From assembly GCF_014635185.1 (NCBI RefSeq), contig NZ_BMCM01000003.1:357623-421622 (forward strand): a DNA stretch of 64,000 nt, written 5' to 3'. This DNA is from Microbacterium murale. GTDB taxonomy: Bacteria; Actinomycetota; Actinomycetes; Actinomycetales; Microbacteriaceae. The notes under the pieces were generated by a model. It was not told where the DNA came from, did not search any database, and saw nothing but the letters and a program-made list of their open reading frames with translations. The translations under genes were made by a program, and so were the position numbers. Positions 8,594 to 16,510 of the stretch are shown one piece after another (positions within the stretch are counted from its first letter, which is position 1; every line of letters begins with the position of its first letter).

Positions 8594-9709
8594 TCAGGCC
8601 CCCTCGAATGAAGAGATGTACGCGGCGTACTCGTCGCGCTGACGATCGATCCCGCAGTGCGGCTCGGCGTAGACGTTGTCGAAGACGGCGAGCGGCTCGC
8701 GCGTGACCAGGCCCAGACATGCGGCACGCATCTCACGTGCCATGACATCGGCATCCGCCTGCACAGCAGCCATCTGCTCGTCGTCGAGTTCGCCGGCGGC
8801 GCGAAGGTGCGCCTCCAGCCGGGCGATCGGGTCGCGCGTGCGCCAGGCCTCGAGTTCGGCGGGGTCACGGTAGCGAGTGGGGTCATCCGAGGTGGTGTGC
8901 GGTCCCATCCGGTACGTCACCGCCTCGATGAATGCCGGCCCCTTGCCCGCACGTGCATGCGCGAGCGCCCAGCGCATCGCCGCCATGCAGGCGAGCACAT
9001 CGTTGCCGTCGACGCGGAGGCTCGGGATGCCGAACCCCGGAGCACGGCCGGCGATCGGATACTGCGACTGCACGGCGACGGGCTCGGAGATCGCCCAGTG
9101 GTTGTTCTGGCAGACGAACACGACCGGTGCCTGATAAGAGGCGGCGAACACCATGGCCTCGTTGACGTCGCCCTGACTGGTCGCCCCGTCGCCGAAGTAG
9201 GTGACGGCGACTTCGGGGGCCTTCTCGTGCTTGATTCCCATGGCGTAGCCGACGGCGTGCAGGGTCTGCGCGCCGATGATGATCTGCAGCGGAGCGATCC
9301 GCATCTCGATTGGGTCGAACGGAGCGCCCTCTTCACCGCGCCAGACGCGCACGAAGTCGCCCGGCTGCGCGCCGCGCGCGTAGATGACGCCGGTCTCGCG
9401 GTAGCTCGGGAAGACGAAGTCGATCGGGTCGAGCGCGCGGGCGGTGCCGATCTGCGCTGCTTCCTGGCCGTTGCAGGGCGCCCACAGACCGAGCTGGCCC
9501 TGGCGCTGCAGTGCGATGCCCTCGGCATCGATGCGGCGCAGGATGACCATGTCGCGGTGCAGCGCCCGCAACTGCGCTGCGTCGACATCGGCCACGAACG
9601 GGTCGAGTTCCGGGTTCTTCTGACGGGTGCCGTCTGGTGCGAGAAGCCGCTCGGAGAGTTCCAGATCCTGCGTGGTGTCTGCGATCGGCGTGGTCTGCAT
9701 TGACATCAT
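8594..9709 (-). CDS. bkdA: Branched-chain keto-acid dehydrogenase E1 alpha subunit
   Basis: 371-residue thiamine diphosphate-binding E1 alpha. The ThDP motif is GDGATSQGDVNEAM to QNNHWAIS; the phosphorylation-loop region is TYRMGPHTTSDDPTRYR. The start is set by AGGAGG at 9713-9718: the ATG at 9709 is 3 bases from it and the ATG at 9706 is 6 bases, so initiation may be at either of the two adjacent Met codons. An open frame to 9808 exists but has no ribosome binding site. First gene of bkdABC, divergent from an Lrp-type gene, which is the usual regulator class for bkd operons. Confidence 0.92.
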   Translation of the reverse strand: MMSMQTTPIADTTQDLELSERLLAPDGTRQKNPELDPFVADVDAAQLRALHRDMVILRRIDAEGIALQRQGQLGLWAPCNGQEAAQIGTARALDPIDFVFPSYRETGVIYARGAQPGDFVRVWRGEEGAPFDPIEMRIAPLQIIIGAQTLHAVGYAMGIKHEKAPEVAVTYFGDGATSQGDVNEAMVFAASYQAPVVFVCQNNHWAISEPVAVQSQYPIAGRAPGFGIPSLRVDGNDVLACMAAMRWALAHARAGKGPAFIEAVTYRMGPHTTSDDPTRYRDPAELEAWRTRDPIARLEAHLRAAGELDDEQMAAVQADADVMAREMRAACLGLVTREPLAVFDNVYAEPHCGIDRQRDEYAAYISSFEGA

Positions 9710-9743
9710 CGTCCTCCTGTCGTGTGTCTCCCTCGTGAGGAGT

Positions 9744-9755
9744 TGCACGCGTGCA
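9744..9755. promoter_or_regulatory. Perfect 12-bp palindrome between bkdA and the Lrp gene
   Basis: TGCACGCGTGCA lies in the 165-bp divergent region. Another perfect palindrome, GCTGATCAGC, is at 9791-9800. Lrp proteins bind degenerate repeats, so neither can be assigned; both are candidate sites for bkd control. Confidence 0.3.
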
Positions 9756-9874
9756 CCGACATCATCATCGGATGCTTCGAGCGTACGTCCGCTGATCAGC
9801 ACGCTCAAGCATTCAGAAGCGTCCTGAGCATGTTGCCCAGTGCGCGCGCGCCGACCCTGCTAATGTTTGGCACT

Positions 9875-10348
9875 ATGCCCGCTCTCGACCGCGTCGATCT
9901 CGAACTGCTCGCCGTCCTCGCCGAGGATCCGCGAACGACGATCGTCGCGCTCGCCGAGACGCTCGGGCTGTCCCGCAACACGATTCAGGCGCGGATGGCC
10001 AGGCTCGAGCAGACCGGAGTGTTCCTGTCCTATGAGCGCTCCTTCTCACCAGAGGTGCTCGGCTTCCCGTTGCAGGCGTTCGTCAGCATCGGACTGCGGC
10101 AGACGGAGCTCCCCCGCATCACGGCCGAGCTCGCACGCATCCCCGAGGTGCTGCAGGTGCACGGCCTCAGCGGCGCGATCGATCTGCTGGCGCGAGTCGC
10201 CTGCCGCGACGCACGTCACCTCTTCGATACGGACGCACGGATCCTGTCGATCGAAGGCGTCGAACGCACCGAGACGTCGCTCGCGATGGGCGAGGTGATA
10301 CCGTTCCGCGTCGCCGGTCTCATCGGCCTCGCGCGACGGGAACCCTGA
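9875..10348 (+). CDS. Lrp/AsnC-family transcriptional regulator (probable bkd regulator)
   Basis: 157-residue Lrp/AsnC protein: N-terminal HTH (LDRVDLELLAVLAEDPRTTI, then LGLSRNTIQARMARLEQTGV) and a C-terminal RAM ligand-binding domain (LQAFVSIGLRQTELPRITAE onward). The ATG at 9875 is chosen because the Lrp fold starts there; the open frame to 9722 adds no conserved sequence. TAATGT at 9861-9866, eight bases upstream, may be a -10 box giving an almost leaderless message. Divergence from bkdABC suggests it senses a branched-chain amino acid and controls that operon, as BkdR-type Lrp proteins do. It overlaps the convergent hydrolase by 29 bp. Confidence 0.87.
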   Translation: MPALDRVDLELLAVLAEDPRTTIVALAETLGLSRNTIQARMARLEQTGVFLSYERSFSPEVLGFPLQAFVSIGLRQTELPRITAELARIPEVLQVHGLSGAIDLLARVACRDARHLFDTDARILSIEGVERTETSLAMGEVIPFRVAGLIGLARREP

Positions 10349-11237
10349 GGAAGCGACGGATCGCCCCGGCTGCTTCGGCCGGGGTCTCGTAGTGGACGAG
10401 ATGGCCGACGTCGGCGATCTCCACGAGCTCTGCATCGGGGAACAGTGTCGCGAGATGGCGCTCGGCCTCGATGGGTGTGATGTCGTCCTTCTGCGCGGCG
10501 ACCAGCAGCGTCGGCACCGGGATCTGCGGGGCGAAGGCGCGGACATCGTGAGAGACACTCGCGACAAAGGCGTCACGCAGCACATCGCGGTCGGAGAAGT
10601 CGGAGAAGTAGGTGTCGTGCTGGTCGTGGATGAAGCGCCGAAGCGACGCGTCCTTCGTCTTCGCCATCGTGATGCTCATGACGCGAACGATCAGGCGATT
10701 GCGCAGCAACGCGGTGCCGAGCCTTGATGGCAGCACTGCCCCGAGGTCGTAGTACCAGACGGCCAGGCGCGTCATCACGCCCTTGGGCCCTTCCAGGGCG
10801 GGTGCGCCGATGGGGTTGATCAGGATCAGTCTCGGTGTCTCGAGCCCGCCGGAGACCGCGGCGGATGCCACGATCGAGCCGAACGAATGGCCCAGGATGA
10901 CGGCACCGGGCGCGACGGCAACGGAGAAGTCCCGGAGCCACTCGGCGTAGGCGGCGAGATCGTGCGTGCGGCCTGGGAGAGGCGGCGTCTCACCGAAACC
11001 GGGCAGATCGGGCGCGATCACCCGCGCCTCGGGGAGATACGCGAGCACGGGCTCCAGCCCATGATGCTCGCCGCGGAAGCCGTGCACCGCGATCACCGTG
11101 GTCGGGTCGCTCTCGGTCCCTGAGCCTGTCGAAGGGCCGTACACCCAGTACGCGGTCGTCGCGCCGAGCACCTCGACTTCGTGACGCTCGACCGGCAGGC
11201 GGCTCAGCCGGTCGGCATACGGCGAGGCAACGGTCAT
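10320..11237 (-). CDS. Alpha/beta hydrolase
   Basis: 305-residue alpha/beta hydrolase. VIAVHGFRGEHHGLEPVL holds the HG oxyanion motif, VIAPDLPGFGETP is typical of the fold, and GHSFGSIVAS is the nucleophile elbow (GxSxG). The acid and the His (ADVGHLVHYETP) lie near the C-terminus. Residues 34-44 (GPSTGSGTESD) are encoded by a known type of dispersed actinobacterial repeat and interrupt the N-terminal strand region. TAGACT at 11244-11249 ends exactly six bases before the ATG, suggesting a leaderless message. Its end overlaps the Lrp gene. Substrate unknown. Confidence 0.82.
   Translation of the reverse strand: MTVASPYADRLSRLPVERHEVEVLGATTAYWVYGPSTGSGTESDPTTVIAVHGFRGEHHGLEPVLAYLPEARVIAPDLPGFGETPPLPGRTHDLAAYAEWLRDFSVAVAPGAVILGHSFGSIVASAAVSGGLETPRLILINPIGAPALEGPKGVMTRLAVWYYDLGAVLPSRLGTALLRNRLIVRVMSITMAKTKDASLRRFIHDQHDTYFSDFSDRDVLRDAFVASVSHDVRAFAPQIPVPTLLVAAQKDDITPIEAERHLATLFPDAELVEIADVGHLVHYETPAEAAGAIRRFLRVPVARGR
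11115..11138. repeat. Dispersed short repeat inside a coding region
   Basis: A 24-bp segment with core CTTCGACAGGCTCAGGG (minus strand) and GG-CC ends in partial dyad. Such segments recur in many high-GC genomes, mostly between genes. Here it is in frame and encodes GPSTGSGT within the alpha/beta hydrolase. Copy number in this genome cannot be judged from one window. Confidence 0.6.
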
Positions 11238-11243
11238 GGATCC

Positions 11244-11291
11244 AGTCTACGGGCGAGCCTGCACAGCATTGTCCGAACCCCTCCCTAGCGT
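11244..11291. promoter_or_regulatory. Divergent leaderless-type -10 boxes (hydrolase / exonuclease)
   Basis: Minus-strand TAGACT (11249-11244) lies six bases before the ATG at 11237, and plus-strand TAGCGT (11286-11291) six bases before the ATG at 11298. Both place transcription start at the start codon. No clear -35 element and no ribosome binding site is seen for either gene. Confidence 0.6.
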
Positions 11292-11297
11292 GGGGTC

Positions 11298-12008
11298 ATG
11301 GCAATCGATCTCGAACTCCCCGGCTGGCTCAGCCGCATCGGCGTCTTCGATCTCGAGACCACTGGCGTCGACGTCACCTCCGACCGCATCGTCACCGCGC
11401 ACGTCGGCGTGCTCGACGCGAAAGGCCGCGAGATCGCTGCGCGCTCCTGGCTCGCCGATCCGGGCATCCCCATTCCCGAGGGCGCGGCAGCCGTGCACGG
11501 TATCAGCACCGAGCAGGCCCGACGAGACGGACGCGTCGCACGCGAGGTCGTCACCGAGGTCACAGCCTCGCTCCGCGCCCTCTTCGCCCAGGGCATGCCG
11601 GTGGTCGCCTACAACGCGTCCTATGACTTCTCACTGCTCACGCACGAGTGTCTGAGGCACGGCATCCCGACCCTCGAATCACCCGGCCCCATCATCGACC
11701 CGCATGTGATCGACAAGGCTGTCGATCGGTATCGCAAGGGCAAGCGCACACTCGAGGTCGTCGCAGAGCATTACGAGGTGCGGCTCGACGGGGCTCATGA
11801 GGCAGCCGCCGATGCGATTGCCGCCGGCCGCGTCGCCCAGGCGATCGCGCGAAGCTTCCCGCTCGCCGCCACGGCACAGGAACTGCACACGCAGCAGATC
11901 GGCTGGGCCCGCACGCAGGCCGAGAGCCTGACGGAGTACTTCATCCGGATAGGCCGACTCGACGCCGAAGACACACTCGACGGCACCTGGCCGGTGCGTC
12001 AGGTCTGA
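11298..12008 (+). CDS. DEDDh 3'-5' exonuclease (DnaQ-like)
   Basis: 236-residue exonuclease of the DnaQ/DEDDh superfamily. Asp18 and Glu20 (FDLETTG), Asp110 (YNASYDFSLL), and His167 with Asp172 (HEAAADA) give the full two-metal set. PVVAYNASYD and PHVIDKAVDRYRKGKRTL are the usual core. It has no polymerase or helicase domain, so it is a stand-alone nuclease, commonly annotated in Actinobacteria as a DNA polymerase III epsilon-like protein. It probably works in repair or oligonucleotide turnover. The C-terminal 50 residues are an extra helical tail. Confidence 0.87.
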   Translation: MAIDLELPGWLSRIGVFDLETTGVDVTSDRIVTAHVGVLDAKGREIAARSWLADPGIPIPEGAAAVHGISTEQARRDGRVAREVVTEVTASLRALFAQGMPVVAYNASYDFSLLTHECLRHGIPTLESPGPIIDPHVIDKAVDRYRKGKRTLEVVAEHYEVRLDGAHEAAADAIAAGRVAQAIARSFPLAATAQELHTQQIGWARTQAESLTEYFIRIGRLDAEDTLDGTWPVRQV

Positions 12009-12014
12009 AACGCC

Positions 12015-12090
12015 GAGACCCCGGCTCGTTGTCGATACCCCATCTGAATGACGCCAGCATCCCGGGGTCTCGACATGAACCGGGGGTCTC
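12015..12090. repeat. Inverted pair of 27-bp imperfect arms
   Basis: The 27-bp arm at 12015-12041 and the reverse-complement arm at 12064-12090 agree at about 20 positions, sharing GAGACCCC at the start and TGTCGANACCCC at the end. The gap between them is 22 bp. The outermost 11 bases also pair perfectly with 12062-12072. It looks like a REP/MITE-type intergenic palindrome between the exonuclease stop and the L31 terminator. Confidence 0.5.
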
Positions 12091-12112
12091 AGCAACCCAT
12101 CCGACGCACGAA

Positions 12113-12138
12113 AAAGGCCCCGCCGAAGCGGGGCCTTT
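12113..12138. terminator. Intrinsic terminator of rpmE2 (possibly bidirectional)
   Basis: An 11-bp perfect stem (AAAGGCCCCGC / GCGGGGCCTTT) with a CGAA tetraloop. On the minus strand it is followed by TTTTT, as in a classic Rho-independent terminator, 14 bp after the rpmE2 stop. On the plus strand the T-run is broken (TTTCTTT), so it may also stop the exonuclease transcript. Confidence 0.88.
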
Positions 12139-12152
12139 CTTTGGGGCAGAAG

Positions 12153-12407
12153 TTACTTGCTGCCGCCGAAGCCCTTGAAGCGCTGGTTGAACTTCTCGAC
12201 ACGACCGGCCGAGTCCATGATGCGCTGCTTGCCCGTGTAGAACGGGTGCGAAGACGAGGAGATCTCGACGTCGATGACGGGGTACTCCACGCCGTCCAGT
12301 TCGATCTTCTTGTCGCTGGAGACGGTGGAACGGGTGAGGAACGTCTCGCCCGAGCCGAGGTCGCGGAACACGACGGCCTTGTAGACGGGGTGAATGTCAG
12401 TCTTCAT
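12153..12407 (-). CDS. rpmE2: 50S ribosomal protein L31 type B
   Basis: 84 residues, the usual length of type B L31. It begins [16 protein letters not shown] and ends [20 protein letters not shown] then NQRFKGFGG. The zinc-binding Cys residues of ordinary L31 are absent, which defines the zinc-free form. In many bacteria that form is made under zinc shortage through Zur, but I see no clear Zur box in the 85 bp upstream. It sits alone between the ABC ATPase gene and a strong terminator. Confidence 0.96.
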   Translation of the reverse strand: MKTDIHPVYKAVVFRDLGSGETFLTRSTVSSDKKIELDGVEYPVIDVEISSSSHPFYTGKQRIMDSAGRVEKFNQRFKGFGGSK

Positions 12408-12492
12408 TGCTGATTCCTTGGCTTGCGGATACGAATAGATAGAGAGTCAGAGGGTGCATGCGCACCAAGGGTCAAGTCTAGCAGATGTGCAT

Positions 12493-13278
12493 TCAGGACG
12501 TGGCGCGCGCCGCGTACCTGCCGTCCTCTGCGCTGAGCGCGATCGGCATGCCGAAGGCCTCGGTCAGAGCATCCGCCGTCAAGGTCTCGGCGATCGGGCC
12601 CGCCGCGACGATGCCACCGTCGCGGATCAGCAGCACGTGCGTGAAGCCGATCGGGATCTCTTCGACGTGGTGTGTGACCATGACCATGGCCGGAGTCGTC
12701 GGGGATGATGCGTATCCACTGAGCAACCCGAGCAGTTCCTCTCGGGCGCCGAGGTCGAGCGATGCGGTCGGCTCGTCGAGCAGCAGCAGCTCCGGGTCGG
12801 TCATGACCGCCCGCGCGATCTGCACCCGCTTCTGCTCGCCGTCGCTGAGGGTTCCGAACGTGCGGTCGGCGAGGTGATCGAGCTTCCACTCCCCCAGCAC
12901 TCGCACGGCGCGCCGCTCATCGATGTTCTCGTACTGCTCGTTCCAGCGGCCCGTCACCGAAAAGGCGGCGGTCAGGACGACGTTGAGCACGCTCTCGTCG
13001 CGGGGGATGCGCTTCGCCATCGCCGTCGAGGCGAACCCGATGCGAGGACGCAGCTCGAACACGTCGGTACGGCCGAGCGTCTCGCCCAGGACGGTCACTG
13101 TGCCGCCGGTCGGATGCATCAGCGTGTCAGCCAGCTGGAGCAGAGTCGTCTTACCCGCACCGTTCGGCCCGAGTACGACCCATCGTTGATCCTCCGCGAC
13201 CTGCCAGGTCACATGATCGACGATGTTGCGCCCGTCACGGCGCACGACGACATCGGTGAAATCAAGAGCACTCGGCAT
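12493..13278 (-). CDS. Stand-alone ABC ATPase
   Basis: 261-residue ABC ATP-binding protein with a complete site: Walker A GPNGAGKTT (37-45), signature LSDGE (144-148), Walker B LLLLDEP (164-170) and the H-loop in MVTHHVEEIP. Members of this group, related to the ATPases annotated as ModF/YlmA types, lack a partner permease beside them, and none is encoded here. Many are soluble and may serve a shared permease or a non-transport role. TAGGCT at 13285-13290 ends six bases before the ATG, so the message is probably leaderless. Substrate unknown. Confidence 0.85.
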   Translation of the reverse strand: MPSALDFTDVVVRRDGRNIVDHVTWQVAEDQRWVVLGPNGAGKTTLLQLADTLMHPTGGTVTVLGETLGRTDVFELRPRIGFASTAMAKRIPRDESVLNVVLTAAFSVTGRWNEQYENIDERRAVRVLGEWKLDHLADRTFGTLSDGEQKRVQIARAVMTDPELLLLDEPTASLDLGAREELLGLLSGYASSPTTPAMVMVTHHVEEIPIGFTHVLLIRDGGIVAAGPIAETLTADALTEAFGMPIALSAEDGRYAARATS

Positions 13279-13284
13279 GCTTCA

Positions 13285-13290
13285 AGCCTA
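13285..13290 (-). promoter_or_regulatory. Leaderless-type -10 box of the ABC ATPase gene
   Basis: TAGGCT on the minus strand followed by exactly six bases (TGAAGC) and then the ATG at 13278. Confidence 0.55.
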
Positions 13291-13295
13291 TCGGC

Positions 13296-14480
13296 TCAAT
13301 CTGTCAGCTCCGCGTAGAGCGCCCGCGTGGTGTCGGCAATCGCACCCCAGCTGAACTCGCGGGCGGCGCGCTCGCGTCCGGCTTCTCCGTAAGCGGCGGC
13401 CTGCGCCGGATCCATCGCGACCTCGGTGAGTGTGCGCGCGAGATCGTCGACATAACGGTCGGGATCCACGGGCGTCCCCGTCCCGTCCGTCACCTGCTCG
13501 ATCGGCACGAGACGGCCGGTGACGCGGTCATCGACGACCTCTGGGATGCCGCCCGTCGCCGTGCCGACAACAGCGGCGCCGCACGCCATCGCCTCAAGGT
13601 TCACGATCCCGAGCGGCTCGTACACGGACGGGCAGACGAAGGTGGTGGCGGCCGTGAGAATCGCGGAGAGCTCGTCTCGTGGCAGCATCCGCTCGATCCA
13701 GATGACGCCCTGGCGCGTCTGCTGCAGCAGGCGTACGCCCTCCTGCACCTCAGCCATGATCTCCTGGGTGTCCGGCGCACCCGCGCACAGCACCAACTGG
13801 ACCTCCGGCGGCAGAACGGCTGCGGCACGCAGCAGATACGGCAATCCCTTCTGCCGGGTGATGCGCCCCACGAAGACGACGGACGGACGGTACGGATCCA
13901 TGCCGATGCTCGCGAGGAATGCGTCATCCTGCACCGGACGCCACCGCTCCACATCGATTCCGTTGTGGATCACCCTGACTCGACTCGGATCCACCTCCGG
14001 ATAGCTGCGCAGGATGTCGGCGCGCATCCCGGCCGATACCGCGACGATGGCCGCGGCGTTCTCATATGCCAGCTTCTCGATCCCGCTGGAGACGGCATAG
14101 CCGCCGCCGAGCTGTTCGGCCTTCCACGGTCGCAGCGGTTCCAGGCTGTGCGCGGTGAGCACGTGCGGGATCCCATGCAGCTGCGAAGCGATGTGTCCCG
14201 CGAAGTTCGCGTACCAGGTGTGGCTGTGCACGAGATCCGCACCGGCGATGTCGCCGACCATCGCCAGGTCGGTACCGAGTGTCTGAATCGCGGGGTTCGC
14301 ACCGGCGAGTTCGATGGGTGTGCGGTACCCACGCGTGGCCGCCTCATCGCGGTCCGCGCCGAACGCGCGTACCTGGACATCGATGGTCAGACGCAGTGCG
14401 GCGACGAGTTCCGCGACGTGGACACCGGCTCCGCCGTAGATCTCCGGCGGGTATTCCTTGGTGATCATGTCAACGCGCAT
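13296..14480 (-). CDS. glgM: Glycosyltransferase GT4, glycogen/maltose-1-phosphate synthase type
   Basis: 394-residue GT-B glycosyltransferase starting MRVDMITKEYPPEIYGGAGVHVAEL, the hallmark of the Corynebacterium-type 'glycogen synthase'. In mycobacteria this family (Rv1212c, GlgM) uses ADP-glucose to make alpha-maltose-1-phosphate, feeding the GlgE route, rather than extending glycogen directly. VVFVGRITRQKGLPYLLRAA and CPSVYEPLGIVNLEAMACG are donor-site blocks with the E-x7-E pair. It is divergent from glgC, which makes its ADP-glucose, as in mycobacteria. TAGCGT at 14487-14492 lies six bases before the ATG. The choice between GlgA and GlgM activity is by family. Confidence 0.88.
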   Translation of the reverse strand: MRVDMITKEYPPEIYGGAGVHVAELVAALRLTIDVQVRAFGADRDEAATRGYRTPIELAGANPAIQTLGTDLAMVGDIAGADLVHSHTWYANFAGHIASQLHGIPHVLTAHSLEPLRPWKAEQLGGGYAVSSGIEKLAYENAAAIVAVSAGMRADILRSYPEVDPSRVRVIHNGIDVERWRPVQDDAFLASIGMDPYRPSVVFVGRITRQKGLPYLLRAAAVLPPEVQLVLCAGAPDTQEIMAEVQEGVRLLQQTRQGVIWIERMLPRDELSAILTAATTFVCPSVYEPLGIVNLEAMACGAAVVGTATGGIPEVVDDRVTGRLVPIEQVTDGTGTPVDPDRYVDDLARTLTEVAMDPAQAAAYGEAGRERAAREFSWGAIADTTRALYAELTD

Positions 14481-14486
14481 GTCTGA

Positions 14487-14519
14487 ACGCTAGTACAGCG
14501 ACGCGTTGGGATCTATGGT
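14487..14519. promoter_or_regulatory. Divergent leaderless-type -10 boxes (glgM / glgC)
   Basis: Minus-strand TAGCGT (14492-14487) precedes the glgM ATG by six bases; plus-strand TATGGT (14514-14519) precedes the glgC ATG by six bases. The two genes share a 45-bp intergenic region, so one regulator could act on both. glgC also has GGTGGAG in ribosome-binding position, so it may not be leaderless. Confidence 0.5.
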
Positions 14520-14525
14520 GGAGCC

Positions 14526-15770
14526 ATGGCGGTCCCCAAGAAGGTTTTCGGCATCATCCTCGCCGGTGGTGAAGGCAAGCGGCTCATGCCCCTGACGGCC
14601 GATCGGGCGAAGCCTGCGGTGCCTTTCGGGGGCCAGTATCGGCTGATCGATTTCGCGATTTCCAACCTCATAAACTCGGGGCTTCGGCAGGTCGTCGTCC
14701 TGACGCAGTACAAGTCGCACAGCCTCGATCGGCACATCTCGCAGACCTGGCGGATGTCGGCACTGCTCGACTCGTACGTCACGTCCGTGCCCGCACAGCA
14801 GCGGCTCGGGAAGCGCTGGTTCTCCGGTTCCGCCGATGCGATTCTGCAGAGCCTCAATCTCATCAACGACGAGAAGCCCGACATCGTGGTGGTGATCGGC
14901 GCCGACCACGTGTATCGGATGGATTTCCGCCAGATGGTCAAGGCGCACATCGCCTCCGGCGCGAAGGCCACGGTCGCCGGCATCCGGCAGCCCCTCGCAC
15001 TCGCGAACCAGTTCGGCGTGATCGATGCGGATCCGGACGGATCAGGTCGCATCCGTGCATTCCTCGAGAAACCGACGGATATCGAGGGCCTCGCGGACTC
15101 GCCGCACGAAGTACTCGCCTCGATGGGCAACTACATCTTCGACACCGACGCACTCGTCGAGGCGGTCGAGACGGATGGCGAACTCGCGACGTCGGCGCAC
15201 GACATGGGCGGCGACATCATCCCGTACTTCGTCGATCGCGGCGAGGCCGGCTACTACGACATGAAGCAGAATGACGTACCAGGTTCTTCACCGCGCGATC
15301 GTGCGTATTGGCGTGATGTCGGCACGATCGATTCGTTCTTCGACGCGCACATGGACCTGATCTCCACGCTTCCCGTGTTCAACCTGTACAACACGCTGTG
15401 GCCCATTCGCACGCAGAGTGTGAACGCGCCGCCGGCGAAGTTCGTGCGGGATGCGGTCGGACGGATCGGCAATGCGATCGACTCCATCGTGTCGCTGGGG
15501 TCCGTACTCTCCGGCACCCACCTCGAGCGCAGCGTGGTCGGTCCAGGAACTCTCGCCGGAGGTGGCTCGACGATCACCGATTCCGTGCTGTTCGACCACG
15601 TGCACGTCGGTCAGGGTGCCCGGATCCATCGGGCCGTTCTCGACAAGAACGTCGTCCTGCTCGATGGCGCCACTGTTGGCGTCGACCGCGAGCGCGACAT
15701 CGAACGCGGATTCACCGTGACCGAGTCCGGCATCACGGTGGTGGGCAAGGGCGTGCAGATCGAACGCTGA
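14526..15770 (+). CDS. glgC: Glucose-1-phosphate adenylyltransferase
   Basis: 414 residues, normal for bacterial GlgC. It makes ADP-glucose from glucose-1-phosphate and [24 protein letters not shown] is the nucleotide-binding loop, followed by [35 protein letters not shown] holds the metal-binding Asp; [18 protein letters not shown] is the sugar-phosphate site. The C-terminus is the left-handed beta-helix allosteric domain ([16 protein letters not shown] onward). Divergent from glgM, giving a local glycogen/alpha-glucan module. Confidence 0.96.
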   Translation: MAVPKKVFGIILAGGEGKRLMPLTADRAKPAVPFGGQYRLIDFAISNLINSGLRQVVVLTQYKSHSLDRHISQTWRMSALLDSYVTSVPAQQRLGKRWFSGSADAILQSLNLINDEKPDIVVVIGADHVYRMDFRQMVKAHIASGAKATVAGIRQPLALANQFGVIDADPDGSGRIRAFLEKPTDIEGLADSPHEVLASMGNYIFDTDALVEAVETDGELATSAHDMGGDIIPYFVDRGEAGYYDMKQNDVPGSSPRDRAYWRDVGTIDSFFDAHMDLISTLPVFNLYNTLWPIRTQSVNAPPAKFVRDAVGRIGNAIDSIVSLGSVLSGTHLERSVVGPGTLAGGGSTITDSVLFDHVHVGQGARIHRAVLDKNVVLLDGATVGVDRERDIERGFTVTESGITVVGKGVQIER

Positions 15771-15779
15771 CCGGCGCGC

Positions 15780-15785
15780 TACCCT
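15780..15785 (+). promoter_or_regulatory. Leaderless-type -10 box of serB
   Basis: TACCCT followed by seven bases and then the GTG at 15793. No ribosome binding site is seen between the end of glgC (15770) and this start. Confidence 0.45.
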
Positions 15786-15792
15786 CGATCGT

Positions 15793-16428
15793 GTGACCTC
15801 CGCGCGTTTCCTCGTCGTCCTCGATGCCGATTCCACCCTCATCCGCAATGAGGTGATCGAACTCCTCGCCGATGAAGCCGGCCGACGCGAAGAGGTGCAG
15901 CGGGCGACCGAGGCAGCCATGCGCGGAGAAGTCGACTTCGCGACGAGCCTGCGATCGCGGGTCAAGGAACTCCAGGGCGTGCCGACCGCGGCGTATGAAC
16001 GGGTGCGGGCGCGCGTCGAGCCGACGCAGGGTGTGCGCGATCTGACCGCGGCCGTTCACGAACGCGGCGGCGTGGTCGGCGTCGTGTCCGGCGGATTCCA
16101 CGAGATCCTCGACCACATCGCTCCTGCACTGGGCGTCGATCGCTGGCGCGCCAATCGTCTCGACGTCGCGGACGGGATGCTGACCGGATTCGTCGACGGC
16201 GAGATCGTGGATGCCGCGGCGAAGGCTCACGCGCTCACCGAATGGGCGGCCGAACTCGAAGTGCCCCTGCACGCCACGATCGCGATCGGCGACGGGGCGA
16301 ACGATCTTCAGATGATGTCGGTCGCCGGCCTCGGCCTCGCGTTCAACGCCAAGCCCGCCGTCCGCGATGCGGCGAGCATGGTGATCGGACCGCAGGATCT
16401 CAGCGCCGTCATCCCGCTGCTTCCCTGA
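15793..16428 (+). CDS. serB: Phosphoserine phosphatase
   Basis: 211-residue HAD phosphatase with the SerB motifs: DADST (11-15, nucleophile and acid/base Asp), VVSGGF near 98 (motif II), a Lys near 144, and GDGANDLQMM (166-175, motif IV). It removes phosphate from phosphoserine in the last step of serine synthesis. The start is GTG, 22 bp after glgC, with a possible -10 at 15780-15785 and no ribosome binding site. It lacks the N-terminal ACT domains of mycobacterial SerB2. Confidence 0.9.
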   Translation: MTSARFLVVLDADSTLIRNEVIELLADEAGRREEVQRATEAAMRGEVDFATSLRSRVKELQGVPTAAYERVRARVEPTQGVRDLTAAVHERGGVVGVVSGGFHEILDHIAPALGVDRWRANRLDVADGMLTGFVDGEIVDAAAKAHALTEWAAELEVPLHATIAIGDGANDLQMMSVAGLGLAFNAKPAVRDAASMVIGPQDLSAVIPLLP

Positions 16429-16498
16429 TCAGTTGACGCCGACCACGTCCCGACGGTCGCATCGACGCGGACTTCTGGCGAATGTCCGGGCCCCGGCG

Positions 16499-16504
16499 TA
16501 GCGT
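16499..16504 (+). promoter_or_regulatory. Leaderless-type -10 box of the 16511 hydrolase
   Basis: TAGCGT, then six bases (CATCGC), then the ATG at 16511. No ribosome binding site. Confidence 0.58.
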
Positions 16505-16510
16505 CATCGC

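Noticed and set aside
9744-9755. TGCACGCGTGCA before bkdA as a copy of the glpK/glpD operator
   Set aside because: Arms match but the two-base centre is absent, changing the half-site phase, and the flanking genes are unrelated to glycerol.
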